From positions 19,925,625 through 19,989,624 of the forward strand of contig CM040427.1 in NCBI GenBank assembly GCA_022702705.1: a stretch of 64,000 nucleotides of DNA, in the 5' to 3' direction. Below, in pieces: positions 1-11,579 of this stretch. Every line of letters begins with the position of its first letter. Positions within the stretch are counted from its first letter, which is position 1. The DNA comes from Papilionanthe hookeriana x Papilionanthe teres. Lineage: Eukaryota; Streptophyta; Magnoliopsida; Asparagales; Orchidaceae. A program made the translations under genes and the position numbers. Under the pieces are notes generated by a model. It saw only the letters and a list, made by a program, of their open reading frames with translations. It was not told the origin of the DNA and did no database searches.

Positions 1-534
1 TACAGAGATGGTAAAAGAAACGACGTTCAGAGAAAACTAATTACGCAAAGCTTGTTAGGTCAAGACAAAGCAAAATGTAACTAGCACCCTTGGCCATTAA
101 AAAGCATAAATCAGCAGATTATCTTAATTAATACCCTACTGAGAGCAACACAAACAGACGAACGAAAATGTGATTAAATATTTAAATATCAGCACCAGAT
201 AGAGATGCACTTAATCGAAGGAAGTTAAATGAGCTTTATCCAATTCAACATCGGAAAATTCGATTACAATTCAGCAGTTCGCATCATAAATAAAAATTTG
301 AAAGCCCTGAAACCAGATTTTCCTAAGGTTTTGCCGATCATTTATCGTCAGTGATTACAATAATCCTTTCTACCAACGAGAATATACGAAAGATATGCCT
401 CATCAAATATGCTTATTCGAATTAGATTACGGAACTTGATGAAATGATAAGTTAAAGAACAAGCAGAACATCTACAGAAATATAAAAAATACTTTGGAAA
501 CACAAACAACTCTAAAAAACAAAGCGTGTAGTAC
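1..534 (-). other. Intron-like sequence of a possible host gene running off the left edge
   Basis: Read on the minus strand this stretch is T-rich, has no long ORF and no retrotransposon similarity that I recognise. It follows directly after an ATG-GT junction (minus 537-533) that resembles a first exon ending just after the start codon, as in some plant ribosomal-protein and other housekeeping genes. That it is intron 1 is an inference from the promoter-like block next to it; no second exon is visible before the window edge. It could equally be plain intergenic DNA. Confidence 0.3.
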
Positions 535-606
535 CATTTCCAAATTCTTCCACGATACCACCCTTGCTTTGGTAGATCTGAAGGCGAGCGGCAACTTCAA
601 ACCCTA
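535..606 (-). other. Candidate 5' UTR and first exon of a host gene
   Basis: On the minus strand this segment follows a TATA box by about 25-30 bases, starts with a telo-box (AAACCCTA on plus 599-606, read as TAGGGTTT) and runs to an ATG at 537-535 that is followed at once by GTAC. Telo-boxes near the transcription start are typical of plant translation-machinery genes. Read through, the ATG opens only about 21 codons before a stop, so splicing right after the ATG fits better than a short ORF. The product cannot be identified because the remaining exons lie outside the window. Confidence 0.35.
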
Positions 607-660
607 GCAAAACTGAAACAAAGTGGCGTTTATATAATTCGACGCCGAGTAAAAACCCTA
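599..660 (-). promoter_or_regulatory. Minus-strand promoter: TATA box with two telo-boxes
   Basis: The minus strand has TATATAAA (about 629-636) in a GC-bearing context, flanked by two copies of AAACCCTA on the plus strand (599-606 and 653-660). The arrangement of TATA box, then telo-box about 25 bases downstream, resembles plant ribosomal and elongation-factor gene promoters. The motifs are seen directly; their function is inferred. Confidence 0.45.
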
Positions 661-1187
661 TTCCAGTTTTTTTGTGATTTTACGTAAATGCCCTGAATTC
701 TTGCGAAGAAAATAAAAATGTATCACAGATTTGTATTTAATGTTTGAGAAATTTACATTTATACAGCACAAATTTATTATCTATTTTTATCATCTAGCAT
801 GATTCTAGGTGTATTATTTTATGAATAGTCCCCCAAATTTAAATATTATTTAAGCCCTAATTTCTGTAAGTTTATAGTCAAATTGACTATTTCAACAAAA
901 CAAATCAATTCTAGCAATATTGATTCAATTTAGGTCCAATTGAGCCCAACTGGAATCGTTAAAGTACATTTAGAAGCATATATCATTAATTTGATGATCA
1001 AATGGAACTTCTAAATATGACATATATATTTCAATCAAGCTTCTCACGAGAGAAATCCAATAATCTCAAGATCATTAAATTCGACGTCTTTAAAGCACCG
1101 AAAGCCTCGAATAATCACCTATGATCTGTAAGAATCAATACGAATCATTTGGTTAGATGCATATGAAAGTTACGTGCTAAAAGACCC

Positions 1188-1231
1188 AAATGCCCCTCTT
1201 CAAATGCCCCTCTCTTAAATGCCCCTCTCTT
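1188..1231 (+). repeat. Triplicated ~15-bp motif
   Basis: Three head-to-tail copies of AAATGCCCCTCT(CT)T at 1,188, 1,202 and 1,217. It is a small minisatellite in otherwise unremarkable sequence. Confidence 0.75.
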
Positions 1232-1299
1232 CACTTGAGAGGGAGAAAGAAGAAGGGCAAAAATTCTAGAGCCTATTCTAAAGAGAAAACTTGACAATA

Positions 1300-1625
1300 A
1301 CAACCGATCTCTGTAACTGTTGACCAGCATCGACCTTCGCATGTTGGCCACTGTCGACCATTCCCAGCCATCATCGGTTACTGTTGCTGACCCTTATTTG
1401 TATTAGTTTTATTCCAAATATGGTTGTTAAATCTAACACATTTATTGAAGACACGATGAATAATCACCAGTCTCTGTAATTGTGAATCACCATTAATCAC
1501 CATCTATTGGCTACCGGCAAGCTCTATCGGTCGTCACCATATATCGTCAATAGCTAGTCTACGATGACCCATGCTAATAACCATTGTAGTTCAAATAAGA
1601 TCACTATATTTAACACATTTATTTT
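1300..1625 (+). repeat. Diverged ~160-bp tandem duplication
   Basis: Two related halves: a segment with 'tctctgtaactgttgacc' near 1,308 and 'aaatctaacacatttattg' near 1,428 recurs in the same order as 'tctctgtaattgtgaatc' near 1,470 and 'tatttaacacatttatttt' near 1,608. The copies are clearly diverged, so the edges are approximate. Confidence 0.45.
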
Positions 1626-1685
1626 TTATGTTGTATCAAGTCAAGTGCAATTTTTGGCTATCATGTTCTTCCTATTAGGGGAGAA

Positions 1686-1747
1686 GGATGCGCTCATGTA
1701 CTTATAAACATATAATGGATGCGCTCATGTACTTATAAACATATAAT
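1686..1747 (+). repeat. Perfect 31-bp tandem duplication
   Basis: A 31-base unit starting GGATGCGCTCATG and ending ACATATAAT occurs twice without mismatch at 1,686-1,716 and 1,717-1,747. Being perfect in an otherwise decayed area, it looks recent. Confidence 0.9.
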
Positions 1748-2091
1748 GAATTACTTTGACTGGGTTGGGTCTCATAGTTTTTTTGCATTTTTTGGATTTT
1801 TCCTCTCTATAATTTTATTGTCTCCTCATACTTTTTGTTTATTGTCTATGTGTGTGTTGGATCTTAGTGCAACACTAAGTCATTAAAAAATCACTTTACC
1901 GACATGAATTGTTTTGGACACAATAGTTTGGCAATGTATGTGAGAAACAAACTCCAATTTAGATAGGTTTATGCTTCTTCAATGGCCAACAAATGCAATA
2001 TACGAGCTCGTTGCTCTAATGCTTGTCATTTTAAAGCATAGTCTCAAAGTCTAGGATGTTAAGCCTTGGCTTCATTTCTCAATGATGTACC

Positions 2092-2543
2092 TGTTGTGAG
2101 ATCTGAACTTCCTGACATAGAAATGAAATGCAACGAACACAAGCAAACACAGATCGTTTACGTGGTTCGATCTAACTGGATCTACGTCCACGGCAGGGAA
2201 TCAATCAAATAGTTCACTAAGACAAAAGAAATGGAGAATAAATAGCTTATACATAGAGATGAGCCCTCATCTTCCTTCTATAGCCTCCCTCTCAAGCGAC
2301 ACCTTGATACAAGGCCTCAAGATGCTCTCCTCCTCTCTAGCTCTCTAGCTATTCTCTCCTTCTTTGTGGTAGCTTAAGACCTCTTCCCTTGCTCTTCTAA
2401 GCCTCACACCCTCTCTATTTATACATAACAAGAGAGCGGTAGGTGTAAGGTAGGTGAGTGGTAGATGAGATGTGGTAGGTGAGCGGTACCACATTACGAA
2501 AGTTTCCTTTTACCTTATTCATTAATTGGGGGTCAAAATAACA
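2092..2543 (-). repeat. 3' LTR of copia element C
   Basis: This 452-bp LTR is homologous to 28,650-29,114, with TG/CA ends. On the minus strand a purine-rich run precedes it (2,544-2,556 read in reverse), the likely polypurine tract. The CT-rich stretch around 2,320-2,400 and the 'ggtaggtg' repeats around 2,437-2,490 are shared with the other LTR. Confidence 0.92.
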
Positions 2544-2775
2544 ATTCTCTATCTTGACCCTCAATTGAGAAGCTTCGAAGTAAAGATTCCCTCCACTGGC
2601 CCCTGAGGGGGCCCTCAGCCCTTGGTTAAGTTTGCTAAGTCCAAACAGTACCTGGACTTAGCAATCACAGCTTCTTCGATATGAGAATATAGCCCCTTTT
2701 TTCCTGACTCCTTTCATGACGATACGAGAGTCTTTGGTTATTCTGATATAGCCAATTTTTGTATTGAAAGAGTAT
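2544..2775 (-). pseudogene. GAG-pre-integrase remnant and deletion scar of copia element C
   Basis: After a frameshift near 2,790 the minus strand still reads like a copia GAG-pre-integrase domain down to about 2,640 (segments GTLESSEYSF and VMKGVRKKG). It then stops, and within about 100 bases the 3' LTR begins. The integrase core, reverse transcriptase and RNase H, normally about 3 kb, are absent, so this is the scar of an internal deletion. A perfect 12-bp inverted repeat sits at the scar (separate entry). Confidence 0.65.
2632..2664. repeat. Perfect 12-bp inverted repeat at the copia deletion scar
   Basis: TTGCTAAGTCCA (2,632-2,643) and TGGACTTAGCAA (2,653-2,664) are exact reverse complements separated by 9 bases. 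They would form a hairpin exactly where pol sequence ends and 3'-end sequence begins. A second near-palindrome, CTGAGGGGGCCCTCAG, lies just beside it at 2,603-2,618. Confidence 0.85.
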
Positions 2776-3050
2776 TCACTTGACTCTAAAGTACCTAAGG
2801 AAATCAAGTTTTTTTAGCTCTAGTATGTACCTGATATTTTTTAGTACTCGCTCAGCTCCATCAAACATCCTTATCTTGATTAATCCACTGCCAACTACTC
2901 TGCGAGCTTTATTATATCCCGGTAGGACGGACCCATCATTTTCCAGTAGCAATGTCTCGAACCAGTCTTTGTGAGGGCACATATGAAAAGAGCACCCTAA
3001 GTCGAGGATCCACTCCTTAGTAGATTCTGATTTTGTGATCACCAGGGCTT
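2776..3050 (-). pseudogene. Copia aspartic protease fragment
   Basis: The minus-strand frame contains EWILDLGCSFHMCP, the copia protease active-site region in which the catalytic triad is normally D-S-G; here it reads D-L-G. Downstream comes the usual glycine-rich and VRYV-like segment (here IRYILELKK). It is the continuation of the gag at 27,161-27,984: the giant-LTR insertion separates them, and removing that insertion plus one copy of its 5-bp target duplication puts both parts in a single frame. The protease processes the polyprotein in active elements. This copy is inactive by mutation, by interruption and by loss of downstream pol. Confidence 0.85.
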
Positions 3051-6000
3051 TATCGGCCGTTTAAATTTTTGGGTGAGGTTAATATTTTTGAAAAGGATTT
3101 TTTAGAATATAGTTTTATAAAATAGAATTTTAATTTAATTTAACTTATGTATATATATATATATATAGATTTTTGAAAATAACATTTTAGTTTTGAAGAA
3201 TATGAAATCAAAACGATCTCATATAAATAATAGTTTAAATAATCAAACATTTCAGCACAAAACATGTATTTATCCTGAAGAATAAATACATTGCTTGAGG
3301 TGAGGCTTGATCAAATAAACTAAAGAATTTATGACATCCACCGATAATTTCCCCTACATAATATGAAGGAATTAGATAAGGTTTATATTAATCTAGGGCC
3401 CTTAAGTTTCTTTTGAGGGCAAGCCCCTATAGTTAATTACATCTTAGGCAACTAAGGTTACCTAAGAAAACTCTTGATATAGATCAGGAAATACTTATAT
3501 TCATGACTTCCAAATGTAAGGTTTTCAAAGAAAATGTGATGGTTGGGAATTCAATAGGTGAATGGCTCAAGTTTTGGAACTTTCATTTCATCAGAATCCA
3601 AAGGAGAGAAGGCTAGGGGAAGGACATAGATTCAAGGAAAATCTTGATGTCTTCCCAAACTATCCTATAGTTTGGTTTTGATTTAGGACGTTTATTTAGT
3701 GTTTCATCCTGTCAATTTTATTATTTAGGACTTACATTTAGTTGATATCAATCATGTGAATAGCCTAGAAGATAGGAGGGTTTATGTCATACTCGATGAC
3801 AACCTTGGAATCCTAAAGCGGTTAGAGCTTATGTTGCACAACATAGTTATGCAAGGGCCTAAAGAAAAGGTGAGGATTTATGTTGCACTAAGCAGGCTAC
3901 CTCAAAGTTCTATGGTTTATTATTTTAATTTCTAAGGGATGGTTTTGTTGGTGTAGACAAGAATCTTACTGTTGAAGATGACCGTGCTGCCCACTATGCT
4001 TGCTCCAAGCTCCTTGCCGTAGCAGGTTTAGTTTACATAGGTTCCAATTAAGGAGAAGAGAGAAATTTCATGTTTTAGAAATATTTAAAATTGAGGTGTC
4101 TTAATATTTTATTAGGGGAACATTAAAATTGATTATAGCGACACTGGTTAAGATCCCACGGTTACATCCTCCAGGCATCATTATTTTCATCGAATTCACT
4201 TAGTCCAAATGAATTTACTAAACTCAACTTAATGAGTTCCATACTTTCATTTAGACCCTGGGAGAACCTTGTTAGCAACACGTGGGTTACCTTCTCCAAG
4301 GAATTCCCAATCATCCAACTAGACATTTTAATTTAGTTACAATTGTGGTTTTTGTTATTTTGTTTGTGATTAAATTTTGAGTTGTTTTATATTTTGAATA
4401 TTGTGGTGGTGGATTTTATCTTGTTGTGATTTCTTAGTTTTAATTTTGGTCTCAGTTTTGTGGCTATCCTAAGAGGTTTCAGTTTTCATGCATGGTGACA
4501 TTGTTGTTTAGCATACAAGTTTACAAGAAAATAAAGTATAGTAGAGTGCACGTTAGTAGATTGCATTAAAAATAAAAGAGAACCTGGTAGGTCTTCCCGT
4601 CATCTCTACCTGAAACTTTAGCATTCTTTACAATAAACATTTATATTTGCAGAGAAATAAAACCATATGGATATGTTCGTCACGGGCCTAGCAAATTCTA
4701 TGCCATAATCCGGTGAACTCCTATTCATTTGTGAGATTTCTCCATTTAATAAATATAATAAGTACAATGGTCCTACAAGGTGTCCAGAAGACTTGTGAAA
4801 AGTCCATGAGAAATCCAGATATTTCACAATACTTTTGATATTCCTTGAAGTCCTTTTGGACTTATTATAATTATTAGACGATTTATCCCTTTCATGCCCT
4901 TATGCTCAGTGAACCAATGTTTTAATCATCTCTAAGAGTAGGGTAATTCATCATTTATTATTTAATTTAAGAATTATGTGGGTGAAGGCCCTGAAAGGAC
5001 AAATTAAGGTTGTTAGGGTACTTAGTCAAATTTTTATTCGGGGCTTGTAATGTCTCAAAAATACTCTAGTTTTGATTATATCAACTTTTATAAACCTCTT
5101 TTAATTAAATCTGATCAAGCTTAGCTCACTATTAAGCCCCTTAAGATGTTGGGTGAGTATATTTTATGGCTTTAAGAAAAATTGAACTTTAAGTGGTGAG
5201 GATTTCTATTAAAAGATCATAATACTACTTTGAACACCAAGTAAAGGGGTTAGACTGGTGGTTTGTTAATTTCCAAGATCATGTCCCTAACCTTAAGATC
5301 TCGTAATTTGATTTTTTTTTTCAATTATAATAATTAAGGAAATTTAGATGTTTAATTTTGATGTCACAAATTACAGTGAGTTTCTACCATTTATCCCTTA
5401 ATGTTTCAACCATTCAAATGCACTTATTAAATAAAAATTTTACCCATTTTTCCCTCTTAAATTTAAGCCTAAATATTAATTAAGGCTAAGTATCTAAAAT
5501 TACCTTTTTGCCCTTAAAGGTCCTATCACCTCATAATTCATCAAATTTAATTCAAATGACTTTGGAATTTTTATCCTACCTTACTAATGGATTGATTAAA
5601 ACATCATAGGAGGAAATGTGATTTTTCAAAATTTAATTTAATTTAGATATTTATTTTCATGCAAAAATATGATTTTCAATGAAAAATCAATAAATTGACT
5701 AAGACAAATCCTAATCCCTTAAATTTTTTATTGGAGACAGCTCTAGATTAAAGAATCACTTGGACCAAATTTTATGATTTATTGAGTTTTAATTTGATTA
5801 CTAGAATTATTTTAAATTTTGAAGTTTTAATTAATTATAAAATATTTTAAAATTTTAAAATTCAATTTTTTATTTTTCTTAAGTCCCTCTGAGGTCAGGG
5901 AACCTAAAGAAAAAAACTGTATATTTTTTTTTCTTTTAATTAGTAGAATTATTTTAGTGGAAAAATCAAGAAAATTCATTTTTAGCCTCTCAAAAATTGA

Positions 6001-6942
6001 TTTATGCCTTTAAAAATTGATATTTTAATCTTGAAACTCGTAAAAATTATGGGGATGGTTCCTAAGTGATAGGAGACTAAAGGTGACAATTTTGTGATTT
6101 TTTAATATTTTTATTTTTCTTATTATTTAATTATTTAAATATTAAAATACGATTAAAAATGAAAATTTTATAAAAATCTTAATTTTATTTTTAAAAGAAC
6201 TCTCTGATCACAGACAACTCCCAAAACCATTCTTATAAATTTTTGACATGTATTTTAATTTTTAAAATTCATTTAAGTACCAAAAAGGGCATTGGACTTA
6301 GAAAAATTATTTAACCAATTAGATTAATTCCAAATGACTTCAAAAATTTTAAAGGAGTTCCTCTGTCCCTGAAGTAAGGTGGAGAGCAATTTTTGTATTA
6401 TTTTGGTTTTTATTTTGTCCTAATTAATTAAAAGTTTGTTTTTGGTCAAGTGGATAATTAGGTTTATTTTTATCATTTTAAATCATGACAAATTTTTCCT
6501 AGGGCTCTCTAATCATAAAGAACCTACCATAATTTTTTGGGATTTTTCTAAGTAGTATGCTAATTATCACATTTAATTTATCAAATAATAGACATAAACT
6601 TGAGAAATATGAATCTATGTCTAGGGATCTTCTCTAACTTTGGAAAAATCAGAGAAGATCCCTCATGACAGAGGGAACAACATACCAAAATTTCAAGCTA
6701 TAGTGAAACTCCTACATGCGTGGAGAATTAAAAGACTGAAAATGGTATTTAAATTATTAAAAATAAAATATGCATCCAAAATATTTTAAACCATTTTCAC
6801 ATTGTTCTCCTCTGTTCACTGAGCACTATGATATTTTTATTTTATTTTTATGATTTGTCTAAGCCAAGATATGAATTTTTAAAGTTCAGGTGATTTAAAT
6901 AAATCAGAAAAGTTTGATTTTCCTATTTAAGTGACTCAACGC

Positions 6943-7075
6943 CACTTGGCCCGCGGTTCCGTTTCATCTTCTTGTCCGGCACGATCCGAACCGTCCAACG
7001 AAAACACGCACGATCCAACAGCTGTTCGTCTTCATCCCCAACTGGTGTGATCCCGTGACCGTCCACTCTAAAACC
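6943..7075 (-). promoter_or_regulatory. CpG-bearing block in solo LTR A
   Basis: This short island of CG dinucleotides (CCCGCGG, CCGGCACGATCCG, CGTCCAACG) lies inside sequence that is otherwise almost free of CG. It sits about 600-700 bases downstream of the TATA box in LTR orientation, the same relative place as the blocks at 11,580-11,715 and 61,330-61,560. It may be part of the R/U5 leader or a regulatory region. The function is unknown. Confidence 0.4.
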
Positions 7076-7659
7076 TTAATTTCTAGCCTAGACTCAACAA
7101 AATCACTTCGGGTTTGATCTTATAGACTCTTCTAAGCATGACGAACATATCCATACGGGTAAACATGGTTTAAATTAACCTTAATTACGTGGAAAATCCA
7201 GAGAAACTCGGGAAGAAGAAGGGGTCAATACCTTGGCTTTGAGAAGTGGAGCTTTGATTAGAGATGCTCTACACCTTCGTTGGAGTCCCAGGAGCTCAGG
7301 GATGAAGCCTCTTGCTCTGGTGAATTGCCTAGGTATGAAAGTGACTAGGCCCAATTTTGAGCTTTGATGGAAGTCTGGTGCAGAGGTTTTCTGTGATGGG
7401 GCTTTGATGAGTGATCTTCTTCTTTCACTGTTGGGAAGGTGTAGACACAGTTAATTGTAATTTGGTGCACTGTGGAGCTATGGAGAAATATGTCCTGGTT
7501 TCCGACCAAATTTCAGTGATGAAATTGCTCTCAGACAGTGGGGACTAGTGGCTGAAGACAGTGAAATCACTCTTAGGACCTCTCAGGGAAGCTCTGGAAG
7601 CAATTTGGTGGGGTTTCCTTGAAAAAAATTTCAACACCTAGTTTTGGCTGTGAAGAGGT

Positions 7660-7668
7660 CTATTTATG
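7660..7668 (-). promoter_or_regulatory. TATA box in solo LTR A
   Basis: Minus-strand CATAAATAG aligns in position with the TATTTAAA of element B's LTRs and with that of H. The conserved place and spacing to the downstream CpG-bearing block (about 6,940-7,075) support it as the LTR promoter. Confidence 0.5.
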
Positions 7669-8039
7669 GCCATGGCCATTGAACTGAGCTCAGGGGCCGG
7701 TAATGGGTGGATTAAACTGCCTAGGTGGAGGGCAGATGAGCCTCAATGGCAATTCAAAGCTAAGCTGGCCATAAAGTGGAGTTTGAGTTCAATTTGAGAG
7801 GGGGTGGCTCTCGGTTTTAGCATTTTCTGATCACTTAGGTGGCTGAAAGGGCTAGGGCTGGTGGGCAGGGGATTCAGGTGAGCCAGGGGAAGATTAATGA
7901 TGCTTCACCCCCAATGGCAAGTGATGATGGTGAAGATATTTTGATTAAGGCCAAATGTGGGGTGAAATCCCCTAATTCAAGGGACCTTTGGTCCATGGCT
8001 CCATTAGGGTGGGCTAGGTGGGTCTAGGGTGGTTCTTAG

Positions 8040-9125
8040 GGGTCACTTGGTGGCTGTGGAGGAGTTGGTTTGGTCACATTTGGTTCAGTTTGATTAAGTT
8101 AGGTCATGGGTTCAATTTTGGGTCACATGGGTCAATGTTGGGCTAGGTTGGGTTTGGGCTTGGGTTAGACCAAAGTGATTGAGCAATATGATGTGTATGA
8201 TTGTCATGAAGTGTTTAGAAAAGGTTTGGAGTGGTATTGAATTGATTTGGTGGGTCAATTTGGCTTGGTTTGAGATTTTGGTCAATTTGGGGTAAGTTGG
8301 ATTAACTTGGGTTTAGGTTGTGTTAGGGTTGGATCCAAGGTTAATTGAGGGTTCCAAATGGTCTATGGGATGTCATAAAGAGTTCCCAACACTGATTCAG
8401 TGGAAATTTTGGGAATAGGGCAATCAATTTAGGAGATTTTGGGCATATGACATGTTCGGGTCCAAAATTAGGCAAGCTATGTTCAAGAGGATTTGAATGG
8501 GACTAAGATCTAAATTGAGGTTAATTGAATGTTGCATGTGGTTCATAGGAGTGTTATGAAGGGTTTAGGATTAAAATTTGGGGGAATTGGTTGAAATTGG
8601 GTTAATTTGGGGTATTTGGGTTACTTAAACAAGATTGGGGATTTTGGATTTTAAGTGAAATTAAACTCAAATGTGGGTCAAGTTGAGCTTGGATTTGGTT
8701 TATATTGGTGTTAGAGATGTTGAATTAAAGTTTGGAATTGTAATTAGGTAAGGTAGGGGTCAATTAGGTAGAAATTGGGTTTAGTTTGGGCATTTTTGGG
8801 TTAAATGGGTCAAATTGGGGCTTTTGGTTAAATTGAACCAAATTGGCCAAATTAGGTCATGTGGTAGTTGAGAGAAATTAAATTGGGAATATTTGGGAGG
8901 TTTTGGGATGAGAATTTTTGGAATTTTGGGCTAAAAGGGGCATTTTGGTCATTTTGGGGATTTTTGGGGAAATTTAGCAATTTTGGGTAATTTTGGTCCA
9001 TTTGAGTAGTGGGGAGTATTTTGGAATGATTTTGGGAGGATTAGAGGTAATTTGGGTGATTTTGGAATTTTGGGGGATTTTAAGGTTTTGGGGTATTTTA
9101 AGTATTTTAGGTATTTTGGAGCAGA
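8040..9125 (-). repeat. Strand-asymmetric U3 tract of LTR A
   Basis: The plus strand is made of TTTGGG/TTGGGTT-like words and is almost free of C; on the LTR sense strand this is A/C-rich and G-depleted. The same composition appears in B (9,690-10,620 and 20,460-21,400) and H (62,740-63,540). It is not an exact tandem repeat. Confidence 0.6.
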
Positions 9126-9689
9126 GGGGTGTTGACCTCATTTTTGGTGAGGTCTTTTCTCTCCTTAGTACTTAGGATCTAGCCTTAGGCTTTCCCTTTG
9201 ACTATCCTAGAGGATTAGAGATGGCACCCACCATTTAAAAATTTAAAAACCTCTTAACTCCCTGCAAGCCCCACATGCCTGATTGTAAACCCCTAATTCA
9301 CTTGGAGGGTTAAGATCAAATGTGGAGGTTTAAAGGATGAGTTCCCTATAGGATTCTTTGGCCTTAGACTACCCCAGGTGGCCCTGGTCCTGGTGAGGGT
9401 CGACTCGCACATATTACACTTTCACACACATTCCAAATCCTAAAACTATTCAAGCCTAGCTTGACTTCCTGACTCATGTAGGTAATTCATATGGATGGAT
9501 CTTAACCCATAGGCCCTTGGCTAAGAGGGTTAGGAACAACATAGTGAATGCCTCAAATGAGTCCTCTCATGGCTCTTATGGGCTTGACATGGCTTCATGG
9601 ATCAACCAAAGTGATTTCATTCTACTCATATTCAATCAATCTTAATTTTTCCAAAATTTCAATTTTCGACCCCCGGGGCCCTACACCCG

Positions 9690-10620
9690 CTAAACCTACC
9701 AAATGCCCTTGAAACTACCCAAAATTTGCAAAATCACCTAAATTACCCAAAATTCCTCAAAATCAATTCTAAACATTTCCCCCCACTCAAATTGATCATC
9801 CATAGCCAAATATACCAAAATTTCCAAAAATACCCCCCAATACCCTCCAAATACCCAAAATGCCCTTCTTAGACAAAAATTCCATAGATTCAGAAAATTC
9901 CTCAAAAATTCCAAAAAATCCCAAATATTCCTAATTTCATTTTGTTCAACTACACCATAAGCCAATTTTGTCAATTTAACCAATGTTTACCAAAACCCCT
10001 AATTTGATCCATTTTAAACCTAAAGTGAGCCCAATGTCAAACCAAACCACCCCAATTGACCTCAATTTTGGTCCAATTCAATTCTAAACTTCAATTTCAT
10101 ATCCCTAATATCAATCTAGACCAAATCCAAGCCTAACTTGATTAACATTTGGATCCAATTTCAATTTGAAGCCTAAATCCCCTAAATTGGCCTAAACCCA
10201 AACCTAACCCAAATAGGCCCAAATCCCAAAATCAAAGCCCAACCAAAGTTAAAAACTCTTTATAACACTCCCCTAAATATTTCTCAACATTAATTTTACA
10301 TCAAATCCAACCTTAAACCAACATTAACCCAAGATAGCAAAAGTTAGCCCAATTTGACCCATTTTGAGCCCCATTACCAAAAAGGCCAAAATTAAACCTA
10401 TTTCCATTCCAAATGACACCAAACCTTCTCCAAATCACTCGTGCCACACTCCTAAACTAAACCCAACATTTGTTTAGCCCAATCTTTCACAAAATCTCCA
10501 TCCATCAATTTGTTTTCAAACTTAAGAAGCCCACTTCCATAAAGCCTTTAAAAGCCCACTTTCCATCAAATTCAAAAGCCCAAAATCCATCCCCAAGCCC
10601 ACATGAAACCTTTTCTTCAT
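9690..10620 (+). repeat. G-depleted, A/C-rich U3 tract of the 5' LTR
   Basis: For nearly 1 kb the plus strand is built from words such as CCCAAA, CCAAATT and CCTAAA, with G rare (about 3 in 120 bases around 9,730-9,850). The bias is strand-specific and shared by all copies in the window. It is upstream of the TATA box in LTR orientation. Confidence 0.6.
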
Positions 10621-11228
10621 CATTCCTTTGATAATCCTATTTGACTAAAGTCTTAAACCATCATGAAATCAACCCATTTGTAGCATCATGACAAATCCCA
10701 TCAAAGGAATCCAAAGTTTTCAAAATTCCAAATAACCCTTTTCCATGCAAGTGAGCCAACCTTTTCCCAAGCCATGAGCAAGCCAAATGAAGCCATGGAG
10801 CCATGCATAAGCCATAAGCAAGCCATGGGGAGCCCTTTCCACCTCACCATGCCACTTTTGGCAAGAAGAGGGGAGCCTTTCCTAAGCCTTCACTAAACCT
10901 TTTTTAACCCTATCAATGATACACTTTAACCAAAATTGGCCACCTCACCTTGGATGGGGACTTCACCACACATGTGAGGCTGACCCAAATGATATCACAT
11001 CAGCCCAAATCAAGCCTTGGTGAGTGAACCAAGCCAAAACCATTAATTGACCCAAATTGGACAAAAAATGCTCCTTACACCCATGCCATTTAAATCCTTG
11101 ACTTTACACATGGCAATCCCAAATTGATTGCACCGAAATCAAACTCTGACATCCCCTCCACCTAAACACATATTTTGAACCCACTAATCCACCCCCATGG
11201 CCACCCAAAGCTCCACCATAACCTTCCT

Positions 11229-11236
11229 TATTTAAA
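11229..11236 (+). promoter_or_regulatory. TATA box of the 5' LTR (B)
   Basis: TATTTAAA followed by a C-rich start-site-like stretch, preserved at the matching place in the 3' LTR (22,013-22,020), in H (62,128-62,135, minus) and in altered form in A (7,660-7,668, minus). It is the best candidate for the element promoter. Confidence 0.55.
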
Positions 11237-11579
11237 CCCCACCTCCATGGCTAAGAGGAGGAGATGCAAGATTTACCTTGGGGAGACCATACCAAATTGT
11301 TCCCTAAGCTTCTCCAAGAATTTCTAAGTTCAATCAAACCATTTCCAATTGAGGCCTCACCACTTGGACAAAGGTATCAAATTTTTTCTCCTCCAACCGA
11401 GCTTATTTTAAAATTCTGTAAATATTCACATGCTTTAAGTATATCATCACCATATAGATGTGTGCTATTCGATTAGTTGATCATTTTAAAAAAAAATTCA
11501 TTCAATTTCGTTGAAAAATGAGTGAGATATCAAGATTTGAAGGTGGACGATTTTGGGTGAATAACACTAAGAGAGAAGA

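Larger units (their letters stand above)
661..2086. other. Non-coding flank with short local duplications
   Basis: No gene is supported here. The part up to about 1,180 is AT-rich intergenic DNA. From about 1,186 it holds small duplications listed separately. The last part (about 1,750-2,086), together with 29,120 onward, is the uninterrupted target of the nested elements: 2,091 joins 29,120 once the copia element is removed. As a Ty3/gypsy gag relic follows on the far side, this stretch may be the LTR/leader of that old element, but I cannot delimit an LTR. Confidence 0.4.
3051..9129 (-). mobile_element. Solo LTR A of the giant-LTR family, 3'-side part
   Basis: On the minus strand this is the larger part of one LTR; its first ~510 bases lie at 26,647-27,155, separated by element B. 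It matches the element B LTRs in inverted orientation along its length (for example 4,581-4,604 with 14,309-14,336, and 8,700-8,760 with the complement of ~10,080-10,130). Total length without B is about 6.59 kb, close to one B LTR (6.74-6.77 kb), and no internal region or second LTR follows, so it is a solo LTR. The target duplication is GGCTT (3,046-3,050) / TGCTT (27,156-27,160), one mismatch. The terminal TG has become TA at 3,051. No coding capacity is seen. Confidence 0.85.

Noticed and set aside
2092..2543. Two independent copia insertions (left and right LTR as separate solo LTRs)
   Set aside because: Identical GTACC flanks, gag at one end and protease at the other in the right order and orientation show a single element.
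8040..9125. Interstitial telomere-like sequence (words such as GGGTTTAGG, TTAGGG)
   Set aside because: No consecutive TTTAGGG repeats; the words come from the general G/T-rich composition of the U3 tract.
3051..9129. Element A as a second full-length giant-LTR element whose other LTR is part of B
   Set aside because: A is in the opposite orientation to B, its two parts add up to one LTR, and no internal region is attached.
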